Part shown: positions 43,943 through 51,414 of the stretch, in pieces
Layout of the letters: every line of letters begins with the position of its first letter
How positions within the stretch are numbered: position 1 is the first letter of the stretch
Source: Actinomadura physcomitrii
GTDB taxonomy: Bacteria; Actinomycetota; Actinomycetes; Streptosporangiales; Streptosporangiaceae
Length of the DNA stretch: 64,000 nucleotides
Assembly: GCF_008923205.2 (NCBI RefSeq)
Contig: NZ_WBMS02000020.1
Location: 1 to 64,000, forward strand
Direction of reading: 5' to 3'
Translations under genes and position numbers: made by a program
Notes under the pieces: model-generated
What the model saw: only the letters and a program-made list of their open reading frames with translations
The model's database searches: none
What the model was told of the DNA's origin: nothing

Positions 43943-44904
43943 GGCGCCACGCGCACCGGGTCCGGAACGGACAGCCGCGGCAGCACTTCCTCCGCCGCCA
44001 GCCTGACCACGTCGAGCGTGCCGGTGTGCGCGGCCGGGGCGATGACGAAGTGGCGGACGCCGGCGTCGACGTAGCGCTGGAGCCTCCCGGCGACCTCCTC
44101 CGGCGTGCCGGACGGGGCGATCCGGTCGAGCATCTCCCGCGGCTTGTCGCCGTAGGCGCCGCCCAGGAACCGGGCGACGTCGTCGCGGGCCTGCTCGCCG
44201 TCGCGGCGGACGGAGCAGTAGAGGTACATCATCCACTGGAAGCCGGCCAGGTCGCGTCCGGCGGCCTCGGCCTCTTCCTCTATGGTCCGCACGGTGCGGG
44301 CGTAGGCGTCCGGGGACATCAGGTAGGGCAGCCAGCCGTCGCCGAGGCGGGCGGCCCGGCGCATCGCCGGGGCCTTGCGGCCCGAGACCAGCAGCGGCGG
44401 CCCGCCGGGCTGCATGCCGTGCGCCTCGGCGCCCGGCGGCCGGACCGGGCGCAGCTCCACGTCGTCGAAGCCGAAGAACTCGCCGTGGTGGGAGACCGGT
44501 CCGCCCTTCCAGAGCGCCCGCAGGACCCGCATGGCCTCGTCGGTCCGGCGGCCGCGGTCGCGCAGGCCGACGCCGACGGACTCGTACTCCTTGGGGAACT
44601 CGCCGCCGACGCCGACGCCGACCGAGAGCCGGCCGCCGGAACGGGAGTCGAGGTCGGCGAGCTGCTTGGCCACGAGCACCGGCTGGTAGAGCGGCAGCAT
44701 GAGGATCGAGGTGCCGACCCGGACCCGCTCGGTCCAGGCCGTCATCAGCGCGAGGCGGGTGATCACCTCACCGGTCGGGCTCGGCGGCAGCACGTGCCCG
44801 CCCTGCCAGACCGAGTCGATGGGGAGGCGCTCGACCGCCGCCAGCCAGTCCCGGTCCGGCTCCGGGATCGCCGCCGCCCCGAAAGTGATGCGCTCGCCTG
44901 ACAC
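43939..44904 (-). CDS. Luciferase-like (LLM) F420/flavin-dependent oxidoreductase
   Basis: A 321-residue TIM-barrel oxidoreductase with RVRVGTSILMLPLYQPVLVAKQLADLD, GGRLSVGVGVGGEFPKEY, and PPLLVSGRKAPAMRRAARLGDGW. Members of this actinobacterial group usually bind F420, though FMN is possible. GTG 44904 has AAGGAG 5 bases upstream. First gene of the unit, with a TetR-type operator upstream, divergent from the racemase gene. Confidence 0.88.
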   Translation of the reverse strand: MSGERITFGAAAIPEPDRDWLAAVERLPIDSVWQGGHVLPPSPTGEVITRLALMTAWTERVRVGTSILMLPLYQPVLVAKQLADLDSRSGGRLSVGVGVGGEFPKEYESVGVGLRDRGRRTDEAMRVLRALWKGGPVSHHGEFFGFDDVELRPVRPPGAEAHGMQPGGPPLLVSGRKAPAMRRAARLGDGWLPYLMSPDAYARTVRTIEEEAEAAGRDLAGFQWMMYLYCSVRRDGEQARDDVARFLGGAYGDKPREMLDRIAPSGTPEEVAGRLQRYVDAGVRHFVIAPAAHTGTLDVVRLAAEEVLPRLSVPDPVRVAP

Positions 44905-44955
44905 TCGCTCTCCTTCGCCCGTGGCGCCGACGCCGGACGGAGCCGACAGGCAAAA

Positions 44956-44972
44956 GATAGCAAATGCTCACT
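44956..44972. promoter_or_regulatory. TetR-type operator, luciferase-like side
   Basis: Minus strand AGTGAGCATTTGCTATC, 52 bases upstream of the LLM start; preceded on that strand by TACTAT. Confidence 0.64.
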
Positions 44973-44990
44973 TTCCCTGATAGTAGGTAT

Positions 44991-45007
44991 AGTGAGCGAA
45001 CACTTTC
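44991..45007. promoter_or_regulatory. TetR-type operator, racemase side
   Basis: AGTGAGCGAACACTTTC; the TATAGT -10 box (44988-44993) runs into it. The ribosome site and ATG of the racemase follow. Confidence 0.66.
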
Positions 45008-45022
45008 TTGGCTGGGGGGCGG

Positions 45023-46249
45023 ATGTCAGGGCCGCTGGCACGACTCAGGGTCGTCGAACTCGCAGGCCGCGGACCAGGCCCGTTCGGCGCCATGGTACTC
45101 GCCGACCTCGGCGCCGACGTGGTGCGCGTCGCCCGGTTGACCGACATCGCGGCGCCGCCCCCTCCGGACGCCGCCGGCGCGGGCTCCCCCGCCGCGGACG
45201 CCGAGAGCGGCACGGAACGGATGATCCACGGCCGCCGCAGGATCGACCTGGTGACCCGCGGCCGGCGCTCGATCGCGGCCGACCTCAAGCACCCGGACGG
45301 CCTGGAGACCGTGCTCCGCCTCGTCGACGAGGCCGACGTGCTCCTCGAAGGCTTCCGGCCCGGCGTCGCCGAACGGCTCGGAGTCGGGCCCGACACCTGC
45401 CTGGAGCGCAACCCGCGGCTGGTGTACGCCCGCATCACCGGATGGGGGCAGGACGGCCCGTACGCGACGACGCCCGGGCACGACATCAACTACGTCGCCC
45501 TGGCCGGCGCGCTCGATCCCCTGCGCCGCGGGGACGGGCCGCCCGCGCCGCCGCTCAACCTGCTCGGCGACTACGGCGGCGGGGGCATGCTCCTGGTCAC
45601 CGGCATCCTGAGCGCCCTGTTCGAGCGTTCGTCCTCGGGCCGGGGCCAGGTCGTCGACACCGCGATGGTCGACGGCGTGGCCCTGCTGACCACCCTCTTC
45701 CACGGCATGCGAGCCGAGGGGCTCTGGTCGGACGCGCCCGGTACCAACGTGCTCGATCTCGGCGCCCCCTTCTACAACGTCTACGAGACCTCCGACGGCC
45801 GCTACGTGACGGTGGGCGCGGGCGAGCCGCAGTTCTACGGCGAGCTGCTCCGGTACCTCGGTCTCGACGAGCTGCTGGCCCGGCAGGCCGACCCCTCGTC
45901 CTGGCCGCGGGACAAGGCCCGGATCGCGGAGGTCTTCAAGACCAGGACTCTCGACGAGTGGTGTGAACTGCTGGAGGGCACGAACACCTGCTTCGCGCCC
46001 GTCCTGACGCTCGCCGAGGCCCCGTCCCACCCGCACAACGCCGAGCGCGGGACGTTCACGGAGGTCGGCGGCGTGGTGCAGCCCTCGGCCGCGCCCCGCT
46101 TCAGCCGCACGCCCCCGGCGGCCACGACACCGCCGGCCCAGGCCGGGGAGCACACGGCCGAGGTCCTGCTCGACTGGGGCTTTGGCCGCGCCGAGGTGGA
46201 CGCGCTGCTCGACGCCGGCGCCGTCGGCCAGGCACCCGTGGCGAAGTGA
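45023..46249 (+). CDS. Alpha-methylacyl-CoA racemase-type family III protein
   Basis: A 408-residue family III member that keeps racemase rather than CoA-transferase residues: the His in GHDINYVALAGAL and the Asp in LGDYGGGGMLL, which in alpha-methylacyl-CoA racemase form the proton-shuttling pair. It would interconvert 2R- and 2S-methylacyl-CoA, preparing methyl-branched chains for acyl-CoA dehydrogenases. ATG 45023 sits after GGGGGGCGG; the frame allows an upstream TTG inside the operator. It starts the 45-48.8 kb plus-strand operon. Confidence 0.87.
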   Translation: MSGPLARLRVVELAGRGPGPFGAMVLADLGADVVRVARLTDIAAPPPPDAAGAGSPAADAESGTERMIHGRRRIDLVTRGRRSIAADLKHPDGLETVLRLVDEADVLLEGFRPGVAERLGVGPDTCLERNPRLVYARITGWGQDGPYATTPGHDINYVALAGALDPLRRGDGPPAPPLNLLGDYGGGGMLLVTGILSALFERSSSGRGQVVDTAMVDGVALLTTLFHGMRAEGLWSDAPGTNVLDLGAPFYNVYETSDGRYVTVGAGEPQFYGELLRYLGLDELLARQADPSSWPRDKARIAEVFKTRTLDEWCELLEGTNTCFAPVLTLAEAPSHPHNAERGTFTEVGGVVQPSAAPRFSRTPPAATTPPAQAGEHTAEVLLDWGFGRAEVDALLDAGAVGQAPVAK

Positions 46250-46274
46250 CGGAAAAAAGAACGACAGGGAGAAG

Positions 46275-46700
46275 ATGGACGCGACGATAGGGATACCGCC
46301 CGCCGTCAACGAGGAGACCGAGCCCTTCTGGACGGCCGCCCAGCAGGGCCGCCTGGTCGTCGAGGGCTGTACCGCGTGCGGCGCCGAGTCGTTCCCGCCG
46401 CGCGGGATCTGCCGGTCCTGCCGCAGCCGCGAGACGGCCCCCACCGAGATCACGGACCGGGGCGTGGTCTACAGCCTCACCGTCAACCACCAGCGCTGGC
46501 TGCCGGACCTCGAGGTGCCGTACGCGATGGTCCTCGTCGAGTTCCCCGGGCATCCGGGTGTCCGGGTGGCGGGCCGGCTGCGCGGCTGCGACCCGGAGGA
46601 GGCGTCCATCGGCATGGCGGTCGACATCGGCTTCGAGCCGGGGCCGGGCGGCTGCGCCATCCCGAGCTTCGTCGCGGTCCCGGCGGGAGGCGGCTCCTGA
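46275..46700 (+). CDS. DUF35 (Zn-ribbon plus OB-fold) acyl-CoA-associated protein
   Basis: A 141-residue protein with a zinc ribbon (Cys32, Cys35, Cys46, Cys49) followed by an OB-fold (GVVYSLTVNHQRW, PYAMVLVEFPGHPGVRVAGRL). DUF35 proteins partner thiolase-like proteins; in actinobacterial steroid side-chain degradation the DUF35-Ltp2 pair is a retro-aldolase acting on CoA thioesters. Here the thiolase-like gene starts on the last base of this one's stop codon. GGGAGAAG precedes the ATG. Confidence 0.9.
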   Translation: MDATIGIPPAVNEETEPFWTAAQQGRLVVEGCTACGAESFPPRGICRSCRSRETAPTEITDRGVVYSLTVNHQRWLPDLEVPYAMVLVEFPGHPGVRVAGRLRGCDPEEASIGMAVDIGFEPGPGGCAIPSFVAVPAGGGS

Positions 46701-47884
46701 TGGGGGCGACCGACGTGTTCGAGCGGCGCGCGGTCATCTCCGGGGTCGGCCAGTCCGAGATCGGCCGGCAGGTCGACCGGTCGGGCTTCCAGCTCACCCT
46801 CGACGCGGTGCTGGCCGCCGTCGAGGATGCCGGGCTGGAGATCGACGACATCGACGGGCTGGCCATGTTCCCGGGCGGCGGCACGGCGAACCTGCCCGGC
46901 TACTCCAACGGGAACCTGTACGAGGTCCAGGACGCGCTGCGCATCACCACCACGTGGAAGCAGGGCCTGGTCGAGGGCATGTCGCTGCCGTTCTACGGCC
47001 CGGCCCAGGCGGTGGCCACCGGGCAGGCGCGGCACGTCGTCATCTGGCGGACGGTGAAGGAGGGCAGCGCCGCCCGCAAGGCCGGGGGCCGCCCGGCCTA
47101 CGGCTCGACCAAGCCGGTCGCCGAAGGGCCGCTGGCCTGGCTGCTGCCCATCGGGATGCTGTCGCCGGTGTGCCAGGTGGCCCCGTACGCGGCCCGCTAC
47201 ATGCACGAGTACGGCGTCACCCGCGAGCAGCTGGCGTGGATCCCGGTGACGCAGCGGGCGCACGCGGCCCGCAACCCGCGCGCGGTGTACCGGTCGCCGC
47301 TGACCGTCGAGGACTATCTCGGCGCGCGGATGATCTCGACGCCGATCTGCCTGTACGACTGCGACGTGCCCGCCGACGGCGCCACCGCAATCGTCGTGTC
47401 CGCCGCCGACACCGCGCCCGACCTGCGGGCGCCGGTCCGCATCGAGGCGATGGCCGGGGTCGTCGAGGGACGGCCGTCGTGGGAGCAGTGGGAGGACATG
47501 GGACGCGTCGGCCACGGCGCCGCACAGGCCATGTGGGCGCGGACCGACCTGCGGCCCGGCGACGTGGACGTCGCCGAGCTCTACGACGGCTTCACCATCG
47601 AGTGCGTCTGGTGGCTGGAGGCCATGGGCTTCTGCGGAACCGGCGAGGCGGGCGCCTTCGTCGAGGGCGGCAAGAGGATCGGGCTGGACGGCGAGCTGCC
47701 GCTCAACACCTGGGGCGGCCAGCTGTCCGGCGGCCGCCTGCACGCGTCCTTCGGGCACACCGCCGAGGCGGTGCGCCAGCTGCGCGGCGAGGCGGGTGAG
47801 ACGCAGGTCGCGGACGCCGAGGTCGCGGCGGTGACCAACGTCGGCGGCTTCGAGGCGGGCGCGGCGCTGCTCACCCGCTGGTGA
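46700..47884 (+). CDS. Thiolase-like protein (Ltp2/SCP-x type, probable aldolase subunit)
   Basis: A 394-residue thiolase-fold protein: AVISGVGQSEIGRQVDRSG, DIDGLAMFPGGG, VDVAELYDGFTIECVWWLEAMGFC and WGGQLSGGRLHASFGHTAEAVRQLRGEA. The nucleophilic Cys of true thiolases is not at its normal place and the C-terminal CxG motif is absent, as in the Ltp2 aldolases. Coupled to the DUF35 gene (TGATG). I infer a retro-aldol carbon-carbon cleavage of a beta-hydroxyacyl-CoA. A role as an inactive scaffold is the alternative. Confidence 0.86.
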   Translation: MGATDVFERRAVISGVGQSEIGRQVDRSGFQLTLDAVLAAVEDAGLEIDDIDGLAMFPGGGTANLPGYSNGNLYEVQDALRITTTWKQGLVEGMSLPFYGPAQAVATGQARHVVIWRTVKEGSAARKAGGRPAYGSTKPVAEGPLAWLLPIGMLSPVCQVAPYAARYMHEYGVTREQLAWIPVTQRAHAARNPRAVYRSPLTVEDYLGARMISTPICLYDCDVPADGATAIVVSAADTAPDLRAPVRIEAMAGVVEGRPSWEQWEDMGRVGHGAAQAMWARTDLRPGDVDVAELYDGFTIECVWWLEAMGFCGTGEAGAFVEGGKRIGLDGELPLNTWGGQLSGGRLHASFGHTAEAVRQLRGEAGETQVADAEVAAVTNVGGFEAGAALLTRW

Positions 47885-47928
47885 CATCGGACTCCGGATC
47901 GACAGGACGAGGGAAAGGGGAACGCCCC

Positions 47929-48771
47929 ATGGTGGAGCGCGCCGGGCGGGTCGAGGGTAAAACGGCGATCGTGACGGGGGCGGGCTCGACGCCCGGTCCC
48001 GGCATAGGGACGGGGAAGGCGACCGCGGTCGCGCTCGCGCAGGAGGGCGCCAGCGTGCTGCTCGTCGACCTGTTCCCCGAACGCGCCGAGGAGACCCGGC
48101 GGATGATCGAGGACGAGGGCGGCAAGGCCGAGGTGTTCGCCGCCGACGTCACCCGGGCCGCCGACTGCGAGGCGATGGTCCGCGCGGCCGTCGACGCCTT
48201 CGGCACGGTCGACATCCTGGTGAACAACATCGGGCGGGCCTCGCTCGGAACGGTCGTCGACCTCTCCGAGGAGGAGTGGGACAAGGCCCTCGACATCAAC
48301 CTGCGGACCGCCTTCCTCGCGTCGAAGTACGCGGTTCCCGTGATGGAGGAGAAGGGCGCCGGGTCGATCGTCAACATCTCCTCGATCTCGGCCCTGCGCG
48401 GCGACGGGACGATCGCCTACTCGGCGGCCAAGGGCGGACTGATCGCGATGACGGTCGACATGGCCTACTCGCACGGCCGCCGGGGCATCCGGGTCAACGC
48501 CGTCGCGCCCGGCCACATCACCACGCCGATGGTGAAGTCGGTCTCCCAGCCGGGGCCGCAGGAGGAGTTCATGGACACGATGCGGTCCGAGGCCGGCCTC
48601 CTCGGCACCCCCGGTGACGGCTGGGACGTGGCCTGGGCGGCGACGTTCCTGGCGAGCGACCAGGCGCGCTGGATCACCGGCGTCACGCTGCCCGTCGAGT
48701 CGGGCGTGCTGAGCGTGACGCCGCTGATGATGGCCGAGCACCTGCGCGGCGTCCCCGCGCCCGGGGCCTGA
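47929..48771 (+). CDS. SDR-family oxidoreductase
   Basis: A 280-residue short-chain dehydrogenase: TAIVTGAGSTPGPGIGTGKA (glycine motif with a 5-residue insertion), NNIGRAS, NISSISAL, YSAAKGGLIAM and a CoA-dehydrogenase-like GVTLPVESGVLSVTP tail. Probably a 3-hydroxyacyl-CoA dehydrogenase for the operon. ATG 47929 after AAAGGGG; GTG 47881 would overlap the thiolase-like stop but lacks support. Its stop lies inside a 17-base tandem repeat. Confidence 0.86.
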   Translation: MVERAGRVEGKTAIVTGAGSTPGPGIGTGKATAVALAQEGASVLLVDLFPERAEETRRMIEDEGGKAEVFAADVTRAADCEAMVRAAVDAFGTVDILVNNIGRASLGTVVDLSEEEWDKALDINLRTAFLASKYAVPVMEEKGAGSIVNISSISALRGDGTIAYSAAKGGLIAMTVDMAYSHGRRGIRVNAVAPGHITTPMVKSVSQPGPQEEFMDTMRSEAGLLGTPGDGWDVAWAATFLASDQARWITGVTLPVESGVLSVTPLMMAEHLRGVPAPGA

Positions 48772-48788
48772 CCGCGCCCGGGGCCTGA
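48755..48788 (+). repeat. 17-base tandem duplication over a stop codon
   Basis: CCGCGCCCGGGGCCTGA occurs twice head to tail (48755-48771, 48772-48788). The SDR stop TGA is the last codon of the first copy. Confidence 0.9.
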
Positions 48789-48814
48789 CCGCCCGGAACG
48801 GGAGGACACCGCTG

Positions 48815-48864
48815 TTGCGCGGCGGTACGGCCCTCTCTAGACTGCTAAGTAAGTGAACACTCTC
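48815..48864 (+). promoter_or_regulatory. Promoter with TetR-type operator downstream of -10
   Basis: TTGCGC (48815-48820), 17-base spacer, TAGACT (48838-48843), then the motif copy AGTAAGTGAACACTCTC (48848-48864) over the expected start of transcription of the amidohydrolase gene. Confidence 0.62.
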
Positions 48865-48889
48865 TATCTACGGAGAAGGGGTCACCCGG

Positions 48890-50092
48890 ATGGCTGACCA
48901 GGACGCGGCCGGGGGCGCTCTCTGCGAGCGATACGCGGTCGCCGACGTCGATTCGCACATCATCGAGCCCGCCGACCTCTGGACGTCGCGGATCTCGTCC
49001 AAGTGGGGCGATCTCGTGCCGCACGTGAAGTTCCATGAGCGGCGGCAGGAGGACTACTGGTACATCGGCGGCAAGAAGCTGTACGGCGTCGGCGCCTTCG
49101 CCCAGGCCGGATGGCCGGAATGGCCGCCCTCGCACCCCAAGCGGCTCGCGGACGCCCTCCCGGCGGCGGTCGACCCCAAGGAGCGCCTCGCCTACATGGA
49201 CAAGGTGGGCGTCTATTACCAGGTCATGTATCCGAACATCCTCGGATTCCACAGCCACCGGTTCCTCAACCAGATGCCGCGCGAGCTGGCCACCGAGTGC
49301 GTCCGGGCCTACAACGACTGGATCACCGAGTTCTGCTCGGCCGACTCCCGCCGCCTCATCCCGATGACGATGCTCCCGTTCTGGGACATCGACGAGTCGG
49401 TGGCCGAAATGAAGCGGGCCTACGAGATGGGCCACAAAGGCGTCCTGTTCGCCGCCCGCTACGACAAGGCCGGATTCCCCCGCCTGATCGACGACTACTG
49501 GGAGCCGCTGCTGGGCCAGGCCCAGGAGATGGGCCTCAGCATGAACTTCCACGTCGGGTTCCTGGCCACCGACGACGAGCTGAAGGGCGCCGTCGACCAG
49601 TCCCAGAAGCTCGACTTCACCAAGGAGAGCGCGCTGGTCCTGCTCGGCAACGCGCAGAACATCGCCGAGGTCGTGGTGAGCGGCGTCTGCCACCGCTACC
49701 CCGACCTGAAGTTCGTGTCCGTCGAGAACGGCGCCGGCTGGCTGCCGTTCCTCGGCGAGAGCATGGACTGGCAGTGGCTGAACGTCGGCGCCCACAAGGA
49801 GTACCCCGACCGCCTGCTCCCCAGCGAGTACATGAAGCGGCAGATCTACGGCATGTACTGGTTCGAGCAGGACTCGGTGCGCGCGGTGATCGACAAGCTC
49901 GAGGACAACCTCATGTTCGAGACCGACTTCCCGCACGCCACGAGCCTGTCCCCGGGCCCCGCGTCGGAGTCGCCGAGCCCCCGCGACATCATGGAGCGCT
50001 CGCTCGCCGGCATCCCCGAGGAGACCGTCGGCAAGGTCCTCCAGCACACCGCCACCAAGCTCTACAACCTGGAACCCCCGGTCCGGAACTGA
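48890..50092 (+). CDS. COG2159 amidohydrolase, long form
   Basis: A 400-residue amidohydrolase_2 enzyme: VADVDSHIIEPADLW, MTMLPFWDIDESV, LSMNFHVGF, FVSVENGAGWLPFL and LMFETDFPHATSL with the conserved Asp. Third long-form paralogue, and the best preserved in the first motif. Monocistronic: its own promoter with operator, GGAGAAGGGG before the ATG, and a strong hairpin after it. Its products may be substrates for the racemase or CoA-transferases nearby; no direct evidence. Confidence 0.89.
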   Translation: MADQDAAGGALCERYAVADVDSHIIEPADLWTSRISSKWGDLVPHVKFHERRQEDYWYIGGKKLYGVGAFAQAGWPEWPPSHPKRLADALPAAVDPKERLAYMDKVGVYYQVMYPNILGFHSHRFLNQMPRELATECVRAYNDWITEFCSADSRRLIPMTMLPFWDIDESVAEMKRAYEMGHKGVLFAARYDKAGFPRLIDDYWEPLLGQAQEMGLSMNFHVGFLATDDELKGAVDQSQKLDFTKESALVLLGNAQNIAEVVVSGVCHRYPDLKFVSVENGAGWLPFLGESMDWQWLNVGAHKEYPDRLLPSEYMKRQIYGMYWFEQDSVRAVIDKLEDNLMFETDFPHATSLSPGPASESPSPRDIMERSLAGIPEETVGKVLQHTATKLYNLEPPVRN

Positions 50093-50125
50093 CTCCGTCG
50101 GTCTGGAACCGGCTCCGGTTGCGAG

Positions 50126-50167
50126 ACGCCGATGCCCCCCGTGAGGTAGGACGGGGGGCATCGGCGT
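50126..50167. terminator. Strong bidirectional hairpin
   Basis: Perfect 17-base stem ACGCCGATGCCCCCCGT, 8-base loop, between the convergent amidohydrolase and P450 genes. Confidence 0.85.
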
Positions 50168-50175
50168 TCCTGCGC

Positions 50176-51405
50176 CTACGAACGCTCGCCCGGGGCGAAG
50201 GTGATCGGGACGCTGAGCGGGGCGCGGTTGAAGGTGGAGTGGAAGTCGATCTCCGCCTCCGGCGCGAGGCGGACGTCGTCGAGCCGCCGGACGATCTCCT
50301 CCAGCGCGATGCGCAGGTTCATGCGGGCGAGATTGGAGCCGACGCAACGGTGCGGGCCGGCGCCGAAGGCGACGTGCCGGTTCCGGGCGCGGTCCAGGTC
50401 GAAGGTGTCGGCGTCGGGGAACTCGGCCTCGTCCCGGTTGGCGGACGCCCAGTACATGAGGACCGACTCGCCCTTCTTCACGCTGTGGCCGTCGATCTCG
50501 GCGTCGTGCCGCGCCGTCCGCGCGATGCAGATGAACGAGCCGTCCATGCGCAGGAACTCCTCGACGGCGTTCGGGATCAGCTCCGGCTTCGCCTTGAGCC
50601 GCGCGAACAGCTCCGGGTCCGCGCAGAAGCGCAGCATCGCCGCGCCCAGCACCCCCGCGGTGGTCTCGAGGCCGCCCAGCACGAGCAGCTGGAGGGTGCC
50701 GACGGCCTCCTCGAAGGTGATGGGCCGGCCCTCGATCTCCGCGGCCAGCACCGCGTCGACCACGTCGCCCTTGGGCCCGTCCTTGCGCCTCCCCTCGATC
50801 AGCCCGGCGATCCACCCGGCGAGCTTCATCAGGCACTCGCGGGCCTTCTCGGCGTCCGGCAGCGAGGCCGCCGTCGCCCAGCCGTTGACCTCCTCCAGGT
50901 CGCCGGCGGGCGCGTGCAGGGTCAGGTCGAAGAACGCCAGGCCGGGCAGCGGCCGGGCGAACTCGGCCATGAAGTCGCACTCGCCCCGCTCGATGAAGTC
51001 GTCGATGAGGCGCGTCACCAGCGCGCGGGTGGGCTGCTCCCACGGGGCGATCTTCGCGGGGGTGAAGTGCGCGTTGATCAGCCGCTTGAACGTCCGCTGC
51101 AGCGGCGGGTCGATGCCGACCGGCAGGATCTTCATCTGGCCGCCGGAACCGGACCCCGCGGCGTTCGGCACCGTGATGCCCAGCTCGGAGCTGAAGATCT
51201 GCCAGTCCTGCGCGATGCGCAGCACATCCTCGTACCGGGTGACGACCCAGAAACCGCCATGCTGGTCGCTGCGCGCGACGGGGCAGCGCGATCGGGCTCG
51301 GGCCAGCGTGGGGTGGAAGTCCCGCGCCAGCTCCGGCGAGAGATGGTCGAAGTGCTTCTCGACCCACTCGTCGGTGATCGGTCCGGCCGAACTGCTCGGC
51401 TCCAT
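50176..51405 (-). CDS. Cytochrome P450
   Basis: A 409-residue soluble P450. I-helix LGGLETTAG (Thr248-249), ExxR at Glu283-Arg286, and the heme loop FGAGPHRCVGSN with ligand Cys354. It hydroxylates an unactivated carbon using ferredoxin electrons; the [3Fe-4S] ferredoxin at 31638 is a candidate partner. AAGGAG 5 bases before the ATG. Last gene of the unit deacylase-like, CoA-transferase, P450 (55372-50176). Its C-terminus (SVPITFAPG) resembles the fragment at the right edge. Confidence 0.94.
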   Translation of the reverse strand: MEPSSSAGPITDEWVEKHFDHLSPELARDFHPTLARARSRCPVARSDQHGGFWVVTRYEDVLRIAQDWQIFSSELGITVPNAAGSGSGGQMKILPVGIDPPLQRTFKRLINAHFTPAKIAPWEQPTRALVTRLIDDFIERGECDFMAEFARPLPGLAFFDLTLHAPAGDLEEVNGWATAASLPDAEKARECLMKLAGWIAGLIEGRRKDGPKGDVVDAVLAAEIEGRPITFEEAVGTLQLLVLGGLETTAGVLGAAMLRFCADPELFARLKAKPELIPNAVEEFLRMDGSFICIARTARHDAEIDGHSVKKGESVLMYWASANRDEAEFPDADTFDLDRARNRHVAFGAGPHRCVGSNLARMNLRIALEEIVRRLDDVRLAPEAEIDFHSTFNRAPLSVPITFAPGERS

Positions 51406-51414
51406 CGTGTCTCC

